Origin: JADLHS01 sp964561105
GTDB taxonomy: Bacteria; Verrucomicrobiota; Verrucomicrobiia; Limisphaerales; JADLHS01
Direction of reading: 5' to 3'
Length of the DNA stretch: 64,000 nucleotides
NCBI GenBank assembly: GCA_964561105.1
Contig: CAZLOH010000005.1
Span: forward strand, 1 to 64,000
Shown: positions 9,576-17,000 of the stretch, piece after piece
How positions within the stretch are numbered: position 1 is the first letter of the stretch
How the letters are laid out: each line of letters opens with the position of its first letter
Notes under the pieces: generated by a model
What the model saw: the letters and a program-made list of their open reading frames with translations, nothing else
Database searches by the model: none
What the model was told of the DNA's origin: nothing
Position numbers and translations under genes: made by a program

Positions 9576-10697
9576 TTGAAACGGAAAATATCCATCATCT
9601 TGGCGGTGTCCGTGGTGCTCGTGCTGAGCCTGATCTGGCGGCAGGAACGCGAGTACCGGCGTGCCAGCTATCACGGCAAAAATGCCCGCGCCTGGGCCGA
9701 GGACTTGGCGGGCAATTTTAATCAGGGCGGAACCAACGAAGCCCAGACCGCTTTCCGTGTGCTGGGCGCGAGCGCTGTTCCTACGCTCCGCGCGCTGCTG
9801 AAATCGTCACCGCCTTTTTACGAAAAAACATTCCTTCGCCTGGCTCGCTACCTCCCGCCCGCCCCGCGTCGGTACCTGTTTGAACACCTCCGGCCCGGTC
9901 GCGCCAGCGCCCTGCGCATCGGTGCGACGCGAGGACTCGGACTGATTGGTCCGGCGGCAGAAAGCGCCGTGCCCGATCTGATTGCGGCGCTGGGGCAGGA
10001 CGACACTCGCTGGGCGGCTGCACAATCACTGGCGCAAATGGGCCGCGGCGCCATCCCCGCCTTGATCGAGGCGGCACAAAATCAGGACTCCGAAGTTCGT
10101 CACAGCGCCGTGTACGCTTTGGGCGAGGCCGGCACCAACGCGGCACCGGCCACGGCGGTGTTGCTCGGTCGTGTGAGTGATACGAATAAATCCATTCACG
10201 CCTCCGCCTTGTATTCGTTGAGCCGGGTCGGTACAGCGGCCATGCCGGTGGTGCTCGAAACTTTCGCCACGGATGACACCACGCGGAAGGAGGCCGCCGG
10301 TCGCGCCCTGCGCGCGATGAATAGTTCTCCCCATTCACTTTTGCAAACCCTGCTCGACTATTCCACCAATGCCTCGCCCGCGTTGCGGGAACACACCCTC
10401 GAGGCCTTGCAAGCGCTGGCGATTCACCATCCTCGTGTGGTGGCCGCCTACGTCAGCGCATTGAACGATCCGGCGCCGGATGTCCGTGCCGCGGCCGCCC
10501 GCGCGTTGAGCCAGTTGCCGCGCTGGTCCACCAACACGGTTTTTTGCGCCACCACCGTCCGGCTCCTTGGCCAGACCGGTTCACTGGACAGCAATGTTGT
10601 GTTTTCCCTGACCGCACTCCTGAAAGATCCCGCCCCGACCGTGCGTCGTAGCGCGGAGCAAACGCTCGCCAGTCTGCGGACGCCAACCACAAACTGA
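9576..10697 (+). CDS. Membrane-anchored HEAT-repeat protein
   Basis: The protein has 373 aa starting at TTG 9576, 49 bp after shc. An N-terminal hydrophobic helix after MKRK (IISIILAVSVVLVLSLIW-like) is a membrane anchor or uncleaved signal. The rest is made of HEAT/PBS-lyase-type repeats with the recurring pattern DxxxxVRxxAxxALxxLG, e.g. around LIEAAQNQDSEVRHSAVYALGEAG and SALNDPAPDVRAAAARALSQL. Such domains act as protein-binding scaffolds. The same-strand spacing suggests co-transcription with shc, but a functional link to hopanoids is only inference. Confidence 0.8.
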   Translation: MKRKISIILAVSVVLVLSLIWRQEREYRRASYHGKNARAWAEDLAGNFNQGGTNEAQTAFRVLGASAVPTLRALLKSSPPFYEKTFLRLARYLPPAPRRYLFEHLRPGRASALRIGATRGLGLIGPAAESAVPDLIAALGQDDTRWAAAQSLAQMGRGAIPALIEAAQNQDSEVRHSAVYALGEAGTNAAPATAVLLGRVSDTNKSIHASALYSLSRVGTAAMPVVLETFATDDTTRKEAAGRALRAMNSSPHSLLQTLLDYSTNASPALREHTLEALQALAIHHPRVVAAYVSALNDPAPDVRAAAARALSQLPRWSTNTVFCATTVRLLGQTGSLDSNVVFSLTALLKDPAPTVRRSAEQTLASLRTPTTN

Positions 10698-10752
10698 ACC
10701 CGCCGCCGATTCACGGCTCGACACTCAACGCACGCCATCGGAAACTTTGCCC

Positions 10753-11898
10753 ATGAGTTGGCTCTATCGGCGGGTGGTTCGGCCCGTTTTGTTCCAGCAA
10801 GAGGCGGAGACGGCCCACCGGCGGACGTTGCGCGGACTGGCCTGGGCGAGCAAACACGCGATTCTTTGCGGCGCGTTGCGATCCTGCTTTGCCGCGCCCG
10901 AATTGCCTGTCGAATTGTTTGGGTTGCGCTTTCCCAATCCCGTGGGCCTCGCCGCCGGCATGGACAAGTCTGGCGAAGCGGTCCCCGCCTGGGTGGCGCT
11001 CGGCTTCGGCTTCAGCGAACTCGGCGGCGTGACGTGGCAGGCGCAACCGGGCAATCCCCGGCCTCGCGTCTTCCGCGCCATCGCCGACGAAGCCATTGTC
11101 AATCGCATGGGGTTCAACAATGACGGCGCGGAGACGCTGGCGGCGAAATTGCGGCACTGGCGTGAACTGGGTCGCTGGCCAAATCATCCAGTCGGTATCA
11201 ACCTCGGCAAATCCAAGGTTACGCCGTTGAACCAGGCCGCGGCAGATTATGCCAATTCGTTTCGAGCCTTGCGCGATCTCGCCGACTTCTTCGTCGTCAA
11301 CGTCAGTTCGCCCAATACGCCGAACTTGCGCCAGCTTCAGGACAAAACCGCCTTGGATGAAATTCTGGCGGCGTTGCAGGAAGTCTCCAGCGCAGAATCC
11401 GGCGTCCCGAATCCAACGTCCCGTGTCCCACCGCGCGCCAAGCCGATTCTGGTCAAAGTCGCGCCCGATCTGAGCGTCGAAGCGCTGGACGAGATTCTTG
11501 AACTCGTCGGCCCGCGCCGCATCGCCGGCATCGTGGCCACGAACACGACGATCACTCGTCCGGAAACTACGAATGTGACCTCACGAAAGGTCTTCGCGGA
11601 AACCGGCGGTTTGAGCGGACGACCACTGCGCGAGCGCAGCACCCAGATCATTCGCCATCTCCATCAGCAGACGGGCGGCAAACTGCCGATCATCGGAGTC
11701 GGCGGGATTTTTAGTGCTGCCGATGCCTGGGAAAAGATCACCGCCGGCGCCAGTCTCGTGCAGGTGTACACCGGTATGGTTTACCAGGGCCCCGGCCTCT
11801 GCCGGAAGATCGTCACGGGCATGCAACAGCGACTCCGTTCGGCGAGTTTCCAAAACCTGCACCAAGCCGTCGGCACCGCCTGTGACAGTGCAAGGTAA
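10753..11898 (+). CDS. pyrD: Dihydroorotate dehydrogenase (quinone), class 2
   Basis: The protein has 381 aa. It oxidises dihydroorotate to orotate with quinone in pyrimidine synthesis, at the inner membrane. ATG 10753 is preferred over the TTG two codons upstream, as the class-2 N-terminal helix (SWLYRRVVRPVLF) follows at once. Conserved blocks are GLAAGMDKSGEAV, NRMGFNNDG, GINLGKSK, VNVSSPNTPNLR (catalytic Ser of class 2), KVAPDLS, TNTTITR, GLSGRPL, IGVGGI and VQVYTGMVYQGP. A short insertion rich in Ser, Pro and Arg lies near residues 215-232 (EVSSAESGVPNPTS), where many homologues have a short loop. Confidence 0.96.
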   Translation: MSWLYRRVVRPVLFQQEAETAHRRTLRGLAWASKHAILCGALRSCFAAPELPVELFGLRFPNPVGLAAGMDKSGEAVPAWVALGFGFSELGGVTWQAQPGNPRPRVFRAIADEAIVNRMGFNNDGAETLAAKLRHWRELGRWPNHPVGINLGKSKVTPLNQAAADYANSFRALRDLADFFVVNVSSPNTPNLRQLQDKTALDEILAALQEVSSAESGVPNPTSRVPPRAKPILVKVAPDLSVEALDEILELVGPRRIAGIVATNTTITRPETTNVTSRKVFAETGGLSGRPLRERSTQIIRHLHQQTGGKLPIIGVGGIFSAADAWEKITAGASLVQVYTGMVYQGPGLCRKIVTGMQQRLRSASFQNLHQAVGTACDSAR

Positions 11899-11899
11899 C

Positions 11900-12008
11900 T
11901 TCGGCGTGACGTAGCAGAGCATCGCGCCGCCGGTGGCTCGTGCGGCTCGCCGCCAGCCGATCATCGCCGCGCCGATGCCGCAGGTGATGTGGTCGTAGCC
12001 AGGCGCGA
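11900..12008 (-). pseudogene. Decayed fragment of thiC (region around the GYDHIT...GAAMIGW block)
   Basis: On the minus strand this piece aligns with the intact thiC at about 18918-19009. It keeps codons for the IAPGYDHIT, GIGAAMIGW and AMLCYVTPK blocks. It carries an extra stretch of about 18 bp (GGTGGCTCG...) and a run of substitutions, has no start, and stops matching exactly where the pRiA4b ORF-3 stop codon begins at 12009. It lies on the same strand and in the same order as the second fragment at 12710-12821, so together they are remnants of one duplicated thiC segment. Confidence 0.8.
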
Positions 12009-12611
12009 TCAGGCCTTCAGCCGTTTCAAAGCTGCGTTCACGTCTTCCACGCTGAACTCCTCCGTGTTCAACTCACCGCCAATCCACTCTTTCATGTCGG
12101 CGTGTTCGGGATGTTTCGGGTCGGCCAGGATTTCAAGCAGGTTGTAATAGCCGTGGATGCCACCGCAATCCTCCGGCGGACAGGCATTCGCACCCGCGAG
12201 GCAAACCGGATGTTTGAACGTCGAGTCCGGCGGCAGAATCTTTTCGGCAACGACATCGTGCTGCCAGCCGTCGCCAAAATCGTATTCGTAAATGAACTTC
12301 CGTTTCGCCGCCGGAGCGAGATCGGCAACGGTATAACGCTTCTCATTCAATGTTTCGCCGCCCATGTCGGCAAACTCCGGGTCGGGTTGGCCGTAAAACG
12401 TGCGGGCAAATCCTGAACCGCCGATGAACTGGTGCAGATGGCAGTTCATCCAGCCCATCGCGATTTGAATGAGGTAGTGCAAACGATCCAGCGTCATGTC
12501 GCCGCGCACGACCACGCGTCGCCAGATTGGAGGCTTCGACCATTTGAGTGAAATCTTAAGTTGGTAAAGTCGCACGCCACCACCGGGTTGGATTTCGGAA
12601 ATCAGATTCAC
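12009..12611 (-). CDS. Plasmid pRiA4b ORF-3 family protein
   Basis: The protein has 200 aa and is a clear member of the PRiA4_ORF3 family (Pfam PF07929). The N-terminal block YQLKISLKWSKPPIWRRVVV is typical, followed by LIQIAMGWMNCHLHQF, YEYDFGDGWQHDV and the cysteine-rich CLAGANACPPEDCGGIHGYY. The biochemical role is not established. The family is often found on plasmids and next to transposon genes. Here it sits precisely between two thiC fragments, at the downstream end of the restriction island, so it is likely part of the acquired cargo or the rearrangement that made the island. The start ATG 12611 gives the full family length. Confidence 0.88.
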   Translation of the reverse strand: MNLISEIQPGGGVRLYQLKISLKWSKPPIWRRVVVRGDMTLDRLHYLIQIAMGWMNCHLHQFIGGSGFARTFYGQPDPEFADMGGETLNEKRYTVADLAPAAKRKFIYEYDFGDGWQHDVVAEKILPPDSTFKHPVCLAGANACPPEDCGGIHGYYNLLEILADPKHPEHADMKEWIGGELNTEEFSVEDVNAALKRLKA

Positions 12612-12709
12612 GCCAGGAATGTATGCGTTGCGCCGCCGTCAGGCAATCGTGAGGTGAAAGATGGTTGCGGCGAGTCACCCGCGCTTCCCGTTACGCCTTC
12701 AGCTCAGAC

Positions 12710-12821
12710 GCGTTTGGGCGAGTTCACCCTGCACTTCGAGTTTGCCAAATTGCGCGCGATCGTTGGCGTCGGCAATCGAGCCGGGACGCAGGCCGTCGCC
12801 GATGCTGAACGCGACGTCGTA
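12710..12821 (-). pseudogene. Decayed fragment of thiC (region around the FSIGDGLRPGSIADAND block)
   Basis: On the minus strand it matches the intact thiC near 19148-19257 and encodes YDVAFSIGDGLRPGSIADA and the NDRAQF...EVQGEL segment almost unchanged, without a start or a downstream continuation. In intact thiC this block lies about 50 codons before the block kept at 11900-12008; that intervening part is missing and pRiA4b ORF-3 stands in its place. The rest of 12612-12934 holds no gene that I can support. The minus-strand frame upstream of the match (IEAFDRVHREFCREL...) is not recognised. Confidence 0.85.
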
Positions 12822-12934
12822 ACGACGATGGCAATTCAATGGCAGGTGCGGCTCGCACTTCAATTCAACTGGGCGAAAATGTTTCAAATTCAACTCGCGG
12901 CAAAACTCTCGGTGAACTCGGTCAAACGCCTCAA

Positions 12935-13867
12935 TCAAACCCGTGCCGCGGCAAATTCGCGAATCGGTTTCTCGAAAAACGCGAACTGTTCCGCTTCCAC
13001 CACCTCGTGCTGTGCAGTCACAACAGCGAAATTCGTGATTAACGCTTCAATCACCGGGTGGCGTAGTTCTTCCGTTGAGCCGACGTGGTAAAAATGTTCA
13101 CGCATCAACAAATGAAACCGTGAGTCAGTCCAGTTCCGCTCAATCGCCGTGTTTGTGCGGAACTCGTTGCTGTGCCATGTCGAGAGCATGAAATTGCAGG
13201 GAAGCAAACTGAGTTGGGACGCCAAGGCGCCTTCGTCGGCATCTGACCACGAATTGAAATAATCAACGTGCCGTCCGGCGTAGGGCGGATCAGCATAGAC
13301 AAAATCACCTGCTTCCGTCTGGGCGAGCGTGTCGCGGAAATTGCGAACCTCAATCGTCCAATCCGCTGTGCCGATGACCTGGGCGATTTGGCGAACCTGA
13401 TTCGTAATTTTCGTGACGTAGGCTTGGGCGAATCGCTCCGGCTTGTGGCAATAGGGCACGTTGAATTTGCCGTTGCGGTTGAAACGCATGATCCCGTTGA
13501 AGCACGAGCGATTCAGAAACAAAAAGTCCAAGGAGTTTGGCGTCGCATTGAATCGTTCACGAACGACGTAGTAGTAAGGCTCGCCCTGAGATTTCAGGTT
13601 CATGCCTTCCTCGGTCAGAAATGCCTTCACACTGGCTGGCGTGACGTGCTCGCTCTGAATGTCCTGATAAAGCCGGATGATGTGCGGGTTGGTGTCGCAA
13701 AGCAGCGCCTTCTTGGGCTGGACGTTCAGAGCAACGACGCAAGAGCCGCAAAACGGCTCAACCCATCGTGAGAACTGCCTGCCGTTGGCAATCCCCTGAA
13801 TCGTTGGAACAAGTTTGGTTTTGATGCCCTGGCATTTCAGCGGCGGGACGAGCGTGGGACGGCTCAT
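12935..13867 (-). CDS. Dam/M.EcoRV-type DNA adenine-N6 methyltransferase
   Basis: The protein has 310 aa. The D12-class (Dam-like) motifs are visible: the N-terminal PPLKCQGIKTKLVP block, SAM-binding WVEPFCGS (about 36-42), the NRSCFNGIMRFNRNGKFNVPY segment and the catalytic DPPY at 193-196. It should methylate adenine N6. Its start overlaps the stop of the EcoRV-like endonuclease by 4 bp (ATGA at 13864-13867), the arrangement expected for a matched pair. The known EcoRV methylase is also of the Dam-like class and protects GATATC; the same specificity here is inference from the partner. Confidence 0.92.
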   Translation of the reverse strand: MSRPTLVPPLKCQGIKTKLVPTIQGIANGRQFSRWVEPFCGSCVVALNVQPKKALLCDTNPHIIRLYQDIQSEHVTPASVKAFLTEEGMNLKSQGEPYYYVVRERFNATPNSLDFLFLNRSCFNGIMRFNRNGKFNVPYCHKPERFAQAYVTKITNQVRQIAQVIGTADWTIEVRNFRDTLAQTEAGDFVYADPPYAGRHVDYFNSWSDADEGALASQLSLLPCNFMLSTWHSNEFRTNTAIERNWTDSRFHLLMREHFYHVGSTEELRHPVIEALITNFAVVTAQHEVVEAEQFAFFEKPIREFAAARV

Positions 13868-14721
13868 GGTTCATCCTCCTCACCGGCAGGTTCATCTTCG
13901 GCCAGTTTTGCAATTTCTTTTTCGTGCGCCTTGAGCGTGTCAATGCCCCGCTTTTTGTATTCAAGGAAAGTCTTCAGGTTTATGTAGGGGCGCTTCACCG
14001 CCAGAGCCTCTGCCATGTCGCGCGTCAGGTAAAACATCCAGTAGTCGTCATAGACATCCTCGCCAAGTTTTGCAAACGGGCCAGCCCCGTGAATCAGTTC
14101 GTCAATCTTCGTGACCGAACCGATGTTCTTGGTGTTGCCACTGCCGGGCCGGGCGGCGGCGATGCGAAACTTGGGCTGCGCAAAAAACTGGAATTCTTTG
14201 ATGACGGATGGAATCTGCGGCAACTGGTCGAGCGTGAATTGCTTCCGTTCGTCGGCTGCGTCATCGCACTTCGAGTAAATCACGCCCAGGACGAAATGCG
14301 CCGTATACTGGCTGTATGGATAGAGCGTGTTCTTGTTGCTGTCGCGGTTGCGGAAGTAGCCCGTGAACGCGCCCAGCGTCATCCCATTCACTTCGGTCTC
14401 GCTCGTGCGGTAGGTGCTCTTGATGTCCACCGCAAATTTGTTGCCCGAACGCAGATGCGTGAACGTCAGGTCAGGATAGAAGTTCTGCTGCGGGCACAAT
14501 TCGATTTCGAGACCGTGCTTCTTCGCGAACTCCACGAACATCGGAAACAGCAGCAACTCCAAAACTTTCGACACAATCTGGGTGTCCACTGAGATCGTGT
14601 AGATGCGCCGATAAACGTCAATGAAGCCCTTGATAATCCACTCGCCCTCGTTCGTCGCCACCGCCTTGGCGAACGACTCCGCGTGGGCTTGAAGCTGCTT
14701 GTGGAATTGTGCGGCCGTCAT
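13864..14721 (-). CDS. EcoRV-family type II restriction endonuclease
   Basis: The protein has 285 aa from the ATG at 14721, which forms an ATGA overlap with the preceding micro-ORF. The EcoRV signatures are recognisable in order: the KVLELLLFPMFVEFAKKHG helix, PQQNFYPDLTF, AVDIKSTY, GAFTGYFRN, YPYSQYTAHFVLG and GSGNTKNIGS. The PD-(D/E)xK catalytic residues align as D84, D99 and K101, equivalent to EcoRV D74, D90 and K92. EcoRV cuts GATATC to blunt ends; the recognition loop here is related, so the same or a close site is likely but not proven. It is about 40 aa longer than EcoRV (245 aa), mostly in an acidic C-terminal tail (KLAEDEPAGEEDEP). Confidence 0.9.
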   Translation of the reverse strand: MTAAQFHKQLQAHAESFAKAVATNEGEWIIKGFIDVYRRIYTISVDTQIVSKVLELLLFPMFVEFAKKHGLEIELCPQQNFYPDLTFTHLRSGNKFAVDIKSTYRTSETEVNGMTLGAFTGYFRNRDSNKNTLYPYSQYTAHFVLGVIYSKCDDAADERKQFTLDQLPQIPSVIKEFQFFAQPKFRIAAARPGSGNTKNIGSVTKIDELIHGAGPFAKLGEDVYDDYWMFYLTRDMAEALAVKRPYINLKTFLEYKKRGIDTLKAHEKEIAKLAEDEPAGEEDEP

Positions 14722-14855
14722 GACGGGAGGGTGCTCGATTGCGGCGTGACTGTAAATCTCGCGACGAACTCCGGCGTGAACTGGCCGCGCCAGCCGAAGA
14801 TGTTGCTCCGCGTCTTGTTGACGACATCCAGCTTTTGGCGGTCGAGGGGTTTCAT
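14718..14855 (-). CDS. 45-aa micro-ORF (copy 1), ATGA-coupled on both sides
   Basis: The frame starts at ATG 14855, overlapping the stop of the upstream gene (ATGA 14852-14855), and its own TGA overlaps the start of the EcoRV-like gene (14718-14721). The peptide contains KPLDRQKLDVVN and SNIFGWRGQFTPEFV and then diverges. The DNA from 14763 to 14852 is 83/90 identical to the second copy at 16896-16985. The motif resembles the N-terminus of some type II DNA methyltransferases, so it may be a truncated relic. The exact equal length and the double coupling suggest that it is at least translated. Confidence 0.7.
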   Translation of the reverse strand: MKPLDRQKLDVVNKTRSNIFGWRGQFTPEFVARFTVTPQSSTLPS

Positions 14856-15984
14856 TCCTCCTCGTCCCCGTCAAGTTCACCCTCCTCCGAGTAATTGAAC
14901 TCAACTTTGCTCTGCTTCACGATTTCATCGAGAATCTGTGGCAAATAACCTTGGCTCTCCGCCTGCCGGAATCGCTCCTGTAAAACGGGAATGTTGATGA
15001 TCTCCTCAATGCAAGCCATGTAGGTGTCCACGACGCGCTGAACGCCGAATTGCTCCTGCGCTCCAGCTGTCAGTTTTTCACCAAGCGTTAAGACTGGCTC
15101 GACCGATTTGATGACGAAGGAGATTGGGAATCGCTCAATCTTGTCGATGTCGAGGAAGTATTTCTTCACGTCGAGCGTTTCGGTCACTTGGAAGAACCGG
15201 CCAAGCGGCTTCATCACGAAATCAATGCCGCCATCATTCGCGTTCGTTCGGCCCGTTTTGAAAAGCTTTAGTTGCTCTTTCGCCAGCTTTTTCAGGTCAA
15301 AGCCGAAATAAACGCTCTGGTCGTGGTAGAAAAACTTCAAGACGGCAAAGCTGACGATTTCAAACAAACGTGCATCGCGATTGGGTGCGAGCAGGTCGAG
15401 GATGAAAGCCTCCACGTCTTGCGGCTTCGATGCTGTCAATTCCTTCAGCTTGACGCACGTTTGGATGAACGCGTTGAAAGCCTCCGACTTGGTCTTGATG
15501 TATTCGTTGACGATTTCCACGATACTCGTGGCAAGGTCACAATCCTTCCGTCCGGCTTTCACTCGAAGCAGATTCCGATTGAGCCAGTAGCGGTTCGTTT
15601 GAACGTCGCGGACGATGGGCGTGAGTTCGCTGGTCGGGAAAAATTTCTTAAACTCCTCATTGAGCCGGTGATTCAGCGCATGGTTTTGCAGCTTGCTGCC
15701 GAACGGCAACTCACGCTGCCGCTGGAACAGGCGGCTGAAAACTGCGCCCTCGTATTTGGAGTAGTCACCCGCCTTGTCGAAGCCGCCCTTCAAATAATTC
15801 TCGGCCAGCACGTAGAGCGCATACAGATTGGCGAAGCTGCTCCGCGACTTTGACCCGCGATTCGCCGAGCGGGTCTTCAGGTTGAGGTATTGGAGCAGCA
15901 AGCTCCGCTCGAAAAGTTCATCCGCCTGCGCGCCAAGGTTTTCTGGAGCACCGCTTTGATGGTGGCTGTGAAGGCGTGCTCCAT
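14852..15984 (-). pseudogene. Probable type II restriction endonuclease with an N-terminal frameshift
   Basis: The main frame (to 15901) encodes 349 aa. The natural start is ATG 15984, 3 bp after the methyltransferase stop, giving MEHAFTATIKAVLQK before the frame is lost. One extra A in the A4 tract of the coding strand (plus-strand T4, 15939-15942) would restore a continuous reading into NLGAQADELFERSLLLQYLN. The body has a D...FQVTE pattern (DGGIDFVMKPLGRFFQVTE, then KYF), which fits a PD-(D/E)xK-like nuclease. The position right after an amino-methyltransferase makes a restriction enzyme the best guess. I do not recognise the named family. The frameshift is either real inactivation or phase variation, or a sequence error in a homopolymer. 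Confidence 0.7.
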
Positions 15985-15987
15985 GTT

Positions 15988-16866
15988 CTATTTTTCCAAA
16001 AGCATCGGGGTGGTTTCCCGCTCGCTGTAGGCGGAGTCGTAAGTTTTCAGCGGCCTCACCAGCAGTTCGCCTTTGAAATGCGTGGCGATGTTGAGCCGCC
16101 GCAGACCAATTTTCACATATTCCTCCTCGATCTCAATGCCGATGAACCGCCGCCCCAGCTCCTTCGCAACAAACCCCGTCGTGAACGTGCCCGCAAACGG
16201 GTCAAGCACGAGGTCGCCGGAATTCGTGCTGGCCTTGATGATGCGCCCCAGCAGCGCGACCGGCTTTTGCGTGGGATGCTCCTCATACTCCGGCATCCGA
16301 TACCGCACGCGCGGAATCTCCCACACGTTGCCCGGCACTTTCGTGGAACTGTAAACCGTGGGCACGGGCTTTCGGTAATCAATCAGCTTGCGCTCTGCAC
16401 CTGTGCGCGCCGCCACCTTGATGTCGTCCGCGTTGAACGTGTAATCCTCCGGGTCGCGCACGCAAAACAGAATCGGCTCGTAGAGCGAACCGAAATACCG
16501 CTTCGCCTGCACGCCCGAACTGTCGTAGAACCAGACGATGCGGGAAAGCACCGTCAGCTTCTTCCGCAGATAGAGGTCGAAATACGGGAGGCACTGCGTC
16601 GAACACATGAAGTAAAAGCTCCCATTCGGCTTGAGCTTGCGCAGACACATTTCAATCCACTGGTAGCTCCACTCCAAATACGCCTCATCCGACGGCCATT
16701 TGTCCCGGCGACCGTTGAAGTTCTTGCCGATATTGTAGGGCGGGTCGGCGAAAATCAAGTCAACCGAAGCATCCGCCACCGCGCCGTCCAACGCTTGAAG
16801 TGCGTCGCCCCAAACAAGCTTGTGGCCGTTGCTCTCAAAAATGGCTGGTTCGGTTTTCGTGCTCAT
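15988..16866 (-). CDS. Site-specific DNA methyltransferase (beta-class N6-adenine/N4-cytosine)
   Basis: The protein has 292 aa from ATG 16866, overlapping the micro-ORF stop (ATGA 16863-16866). The catalytic motif IV DPPYN is at 41-45 near the N-terminus, and the SAM-binding motif I (DPFAGTFTTG) near 222-231 is followed by FIGIEIEEEYVKIGLRRL. This IV-before-I order defines the beta class. HPTQKPVALLGRII marks the usual block before motif I. It should modify an exocyclic amino group in a specific short sequence. The downstream restriction partner is frameshifted, so this enzyme may now act alone. Confidence 0.93.
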   Translation of the reverse strand: MSTKTEPAIFESNGHKLVWGDALQALDGAVADASVDLIFADPPYNIGKNFNGRRDKWPSDEAYLEWSYQWIEMCLRKLKPNGSFYFMCSTQCLPYFDLYLRKKLTVLSRIVWFYDSSGVQAKRYFGSLYEPILFCVRDPEDYTFNADDIKVAARTGAERKLIDYRKPVPTVYSSTKVPGNVWEIPRVRYRMPEYEEHPTQKPVALLGRIIKASTNSGDLVLDPFAGTFTTGFVAKELGRRFIGIEIEEEYVKIGLRRLNIATHFKGELLVRPLKTYDSAYSERETTPMLLEK

Positions 16867-17000
16867 GATTCTGCGAAACCTCCCGCGCCATGTCGAACGA
16901 ACTCCGGTGTAAACTGGCCGCGCCAGCCAAAGATGTTGCTCCACGTCTGGTTGACGACATCCAGCTTTTGGCGGTCGAGGGGCTTCAAAACTTCACTCAT
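16863..17000 (-). CDS. 45-aa micro-ORF (copy 2), ATGA-coupled on both sides
   Basis: ATG 17000 overlaps the TGA of the ATPase gene (16997-17000) and the TGA overlaps the methyltransferase ATG (16863-16866). The peptide is MSEVL followed by KPLDRQKLDVVN, then SNIFGWRGQFTPEFV, then an unrelated tail RHGAGGFAES. It is the same length (45 aa) as copy 1 and shares its core. Sequence conservation stops right after TPEFV in both copies. It may be a truncated methyltransferase N-terminus kept as a translational linker, or a real small protein of the operon. Confidence 0.7.
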   Translation of the reverse strand: MSEVLKPLDRQKLDVVNQTWSNIFGWRGQFTPEFVRHGAGGFAES

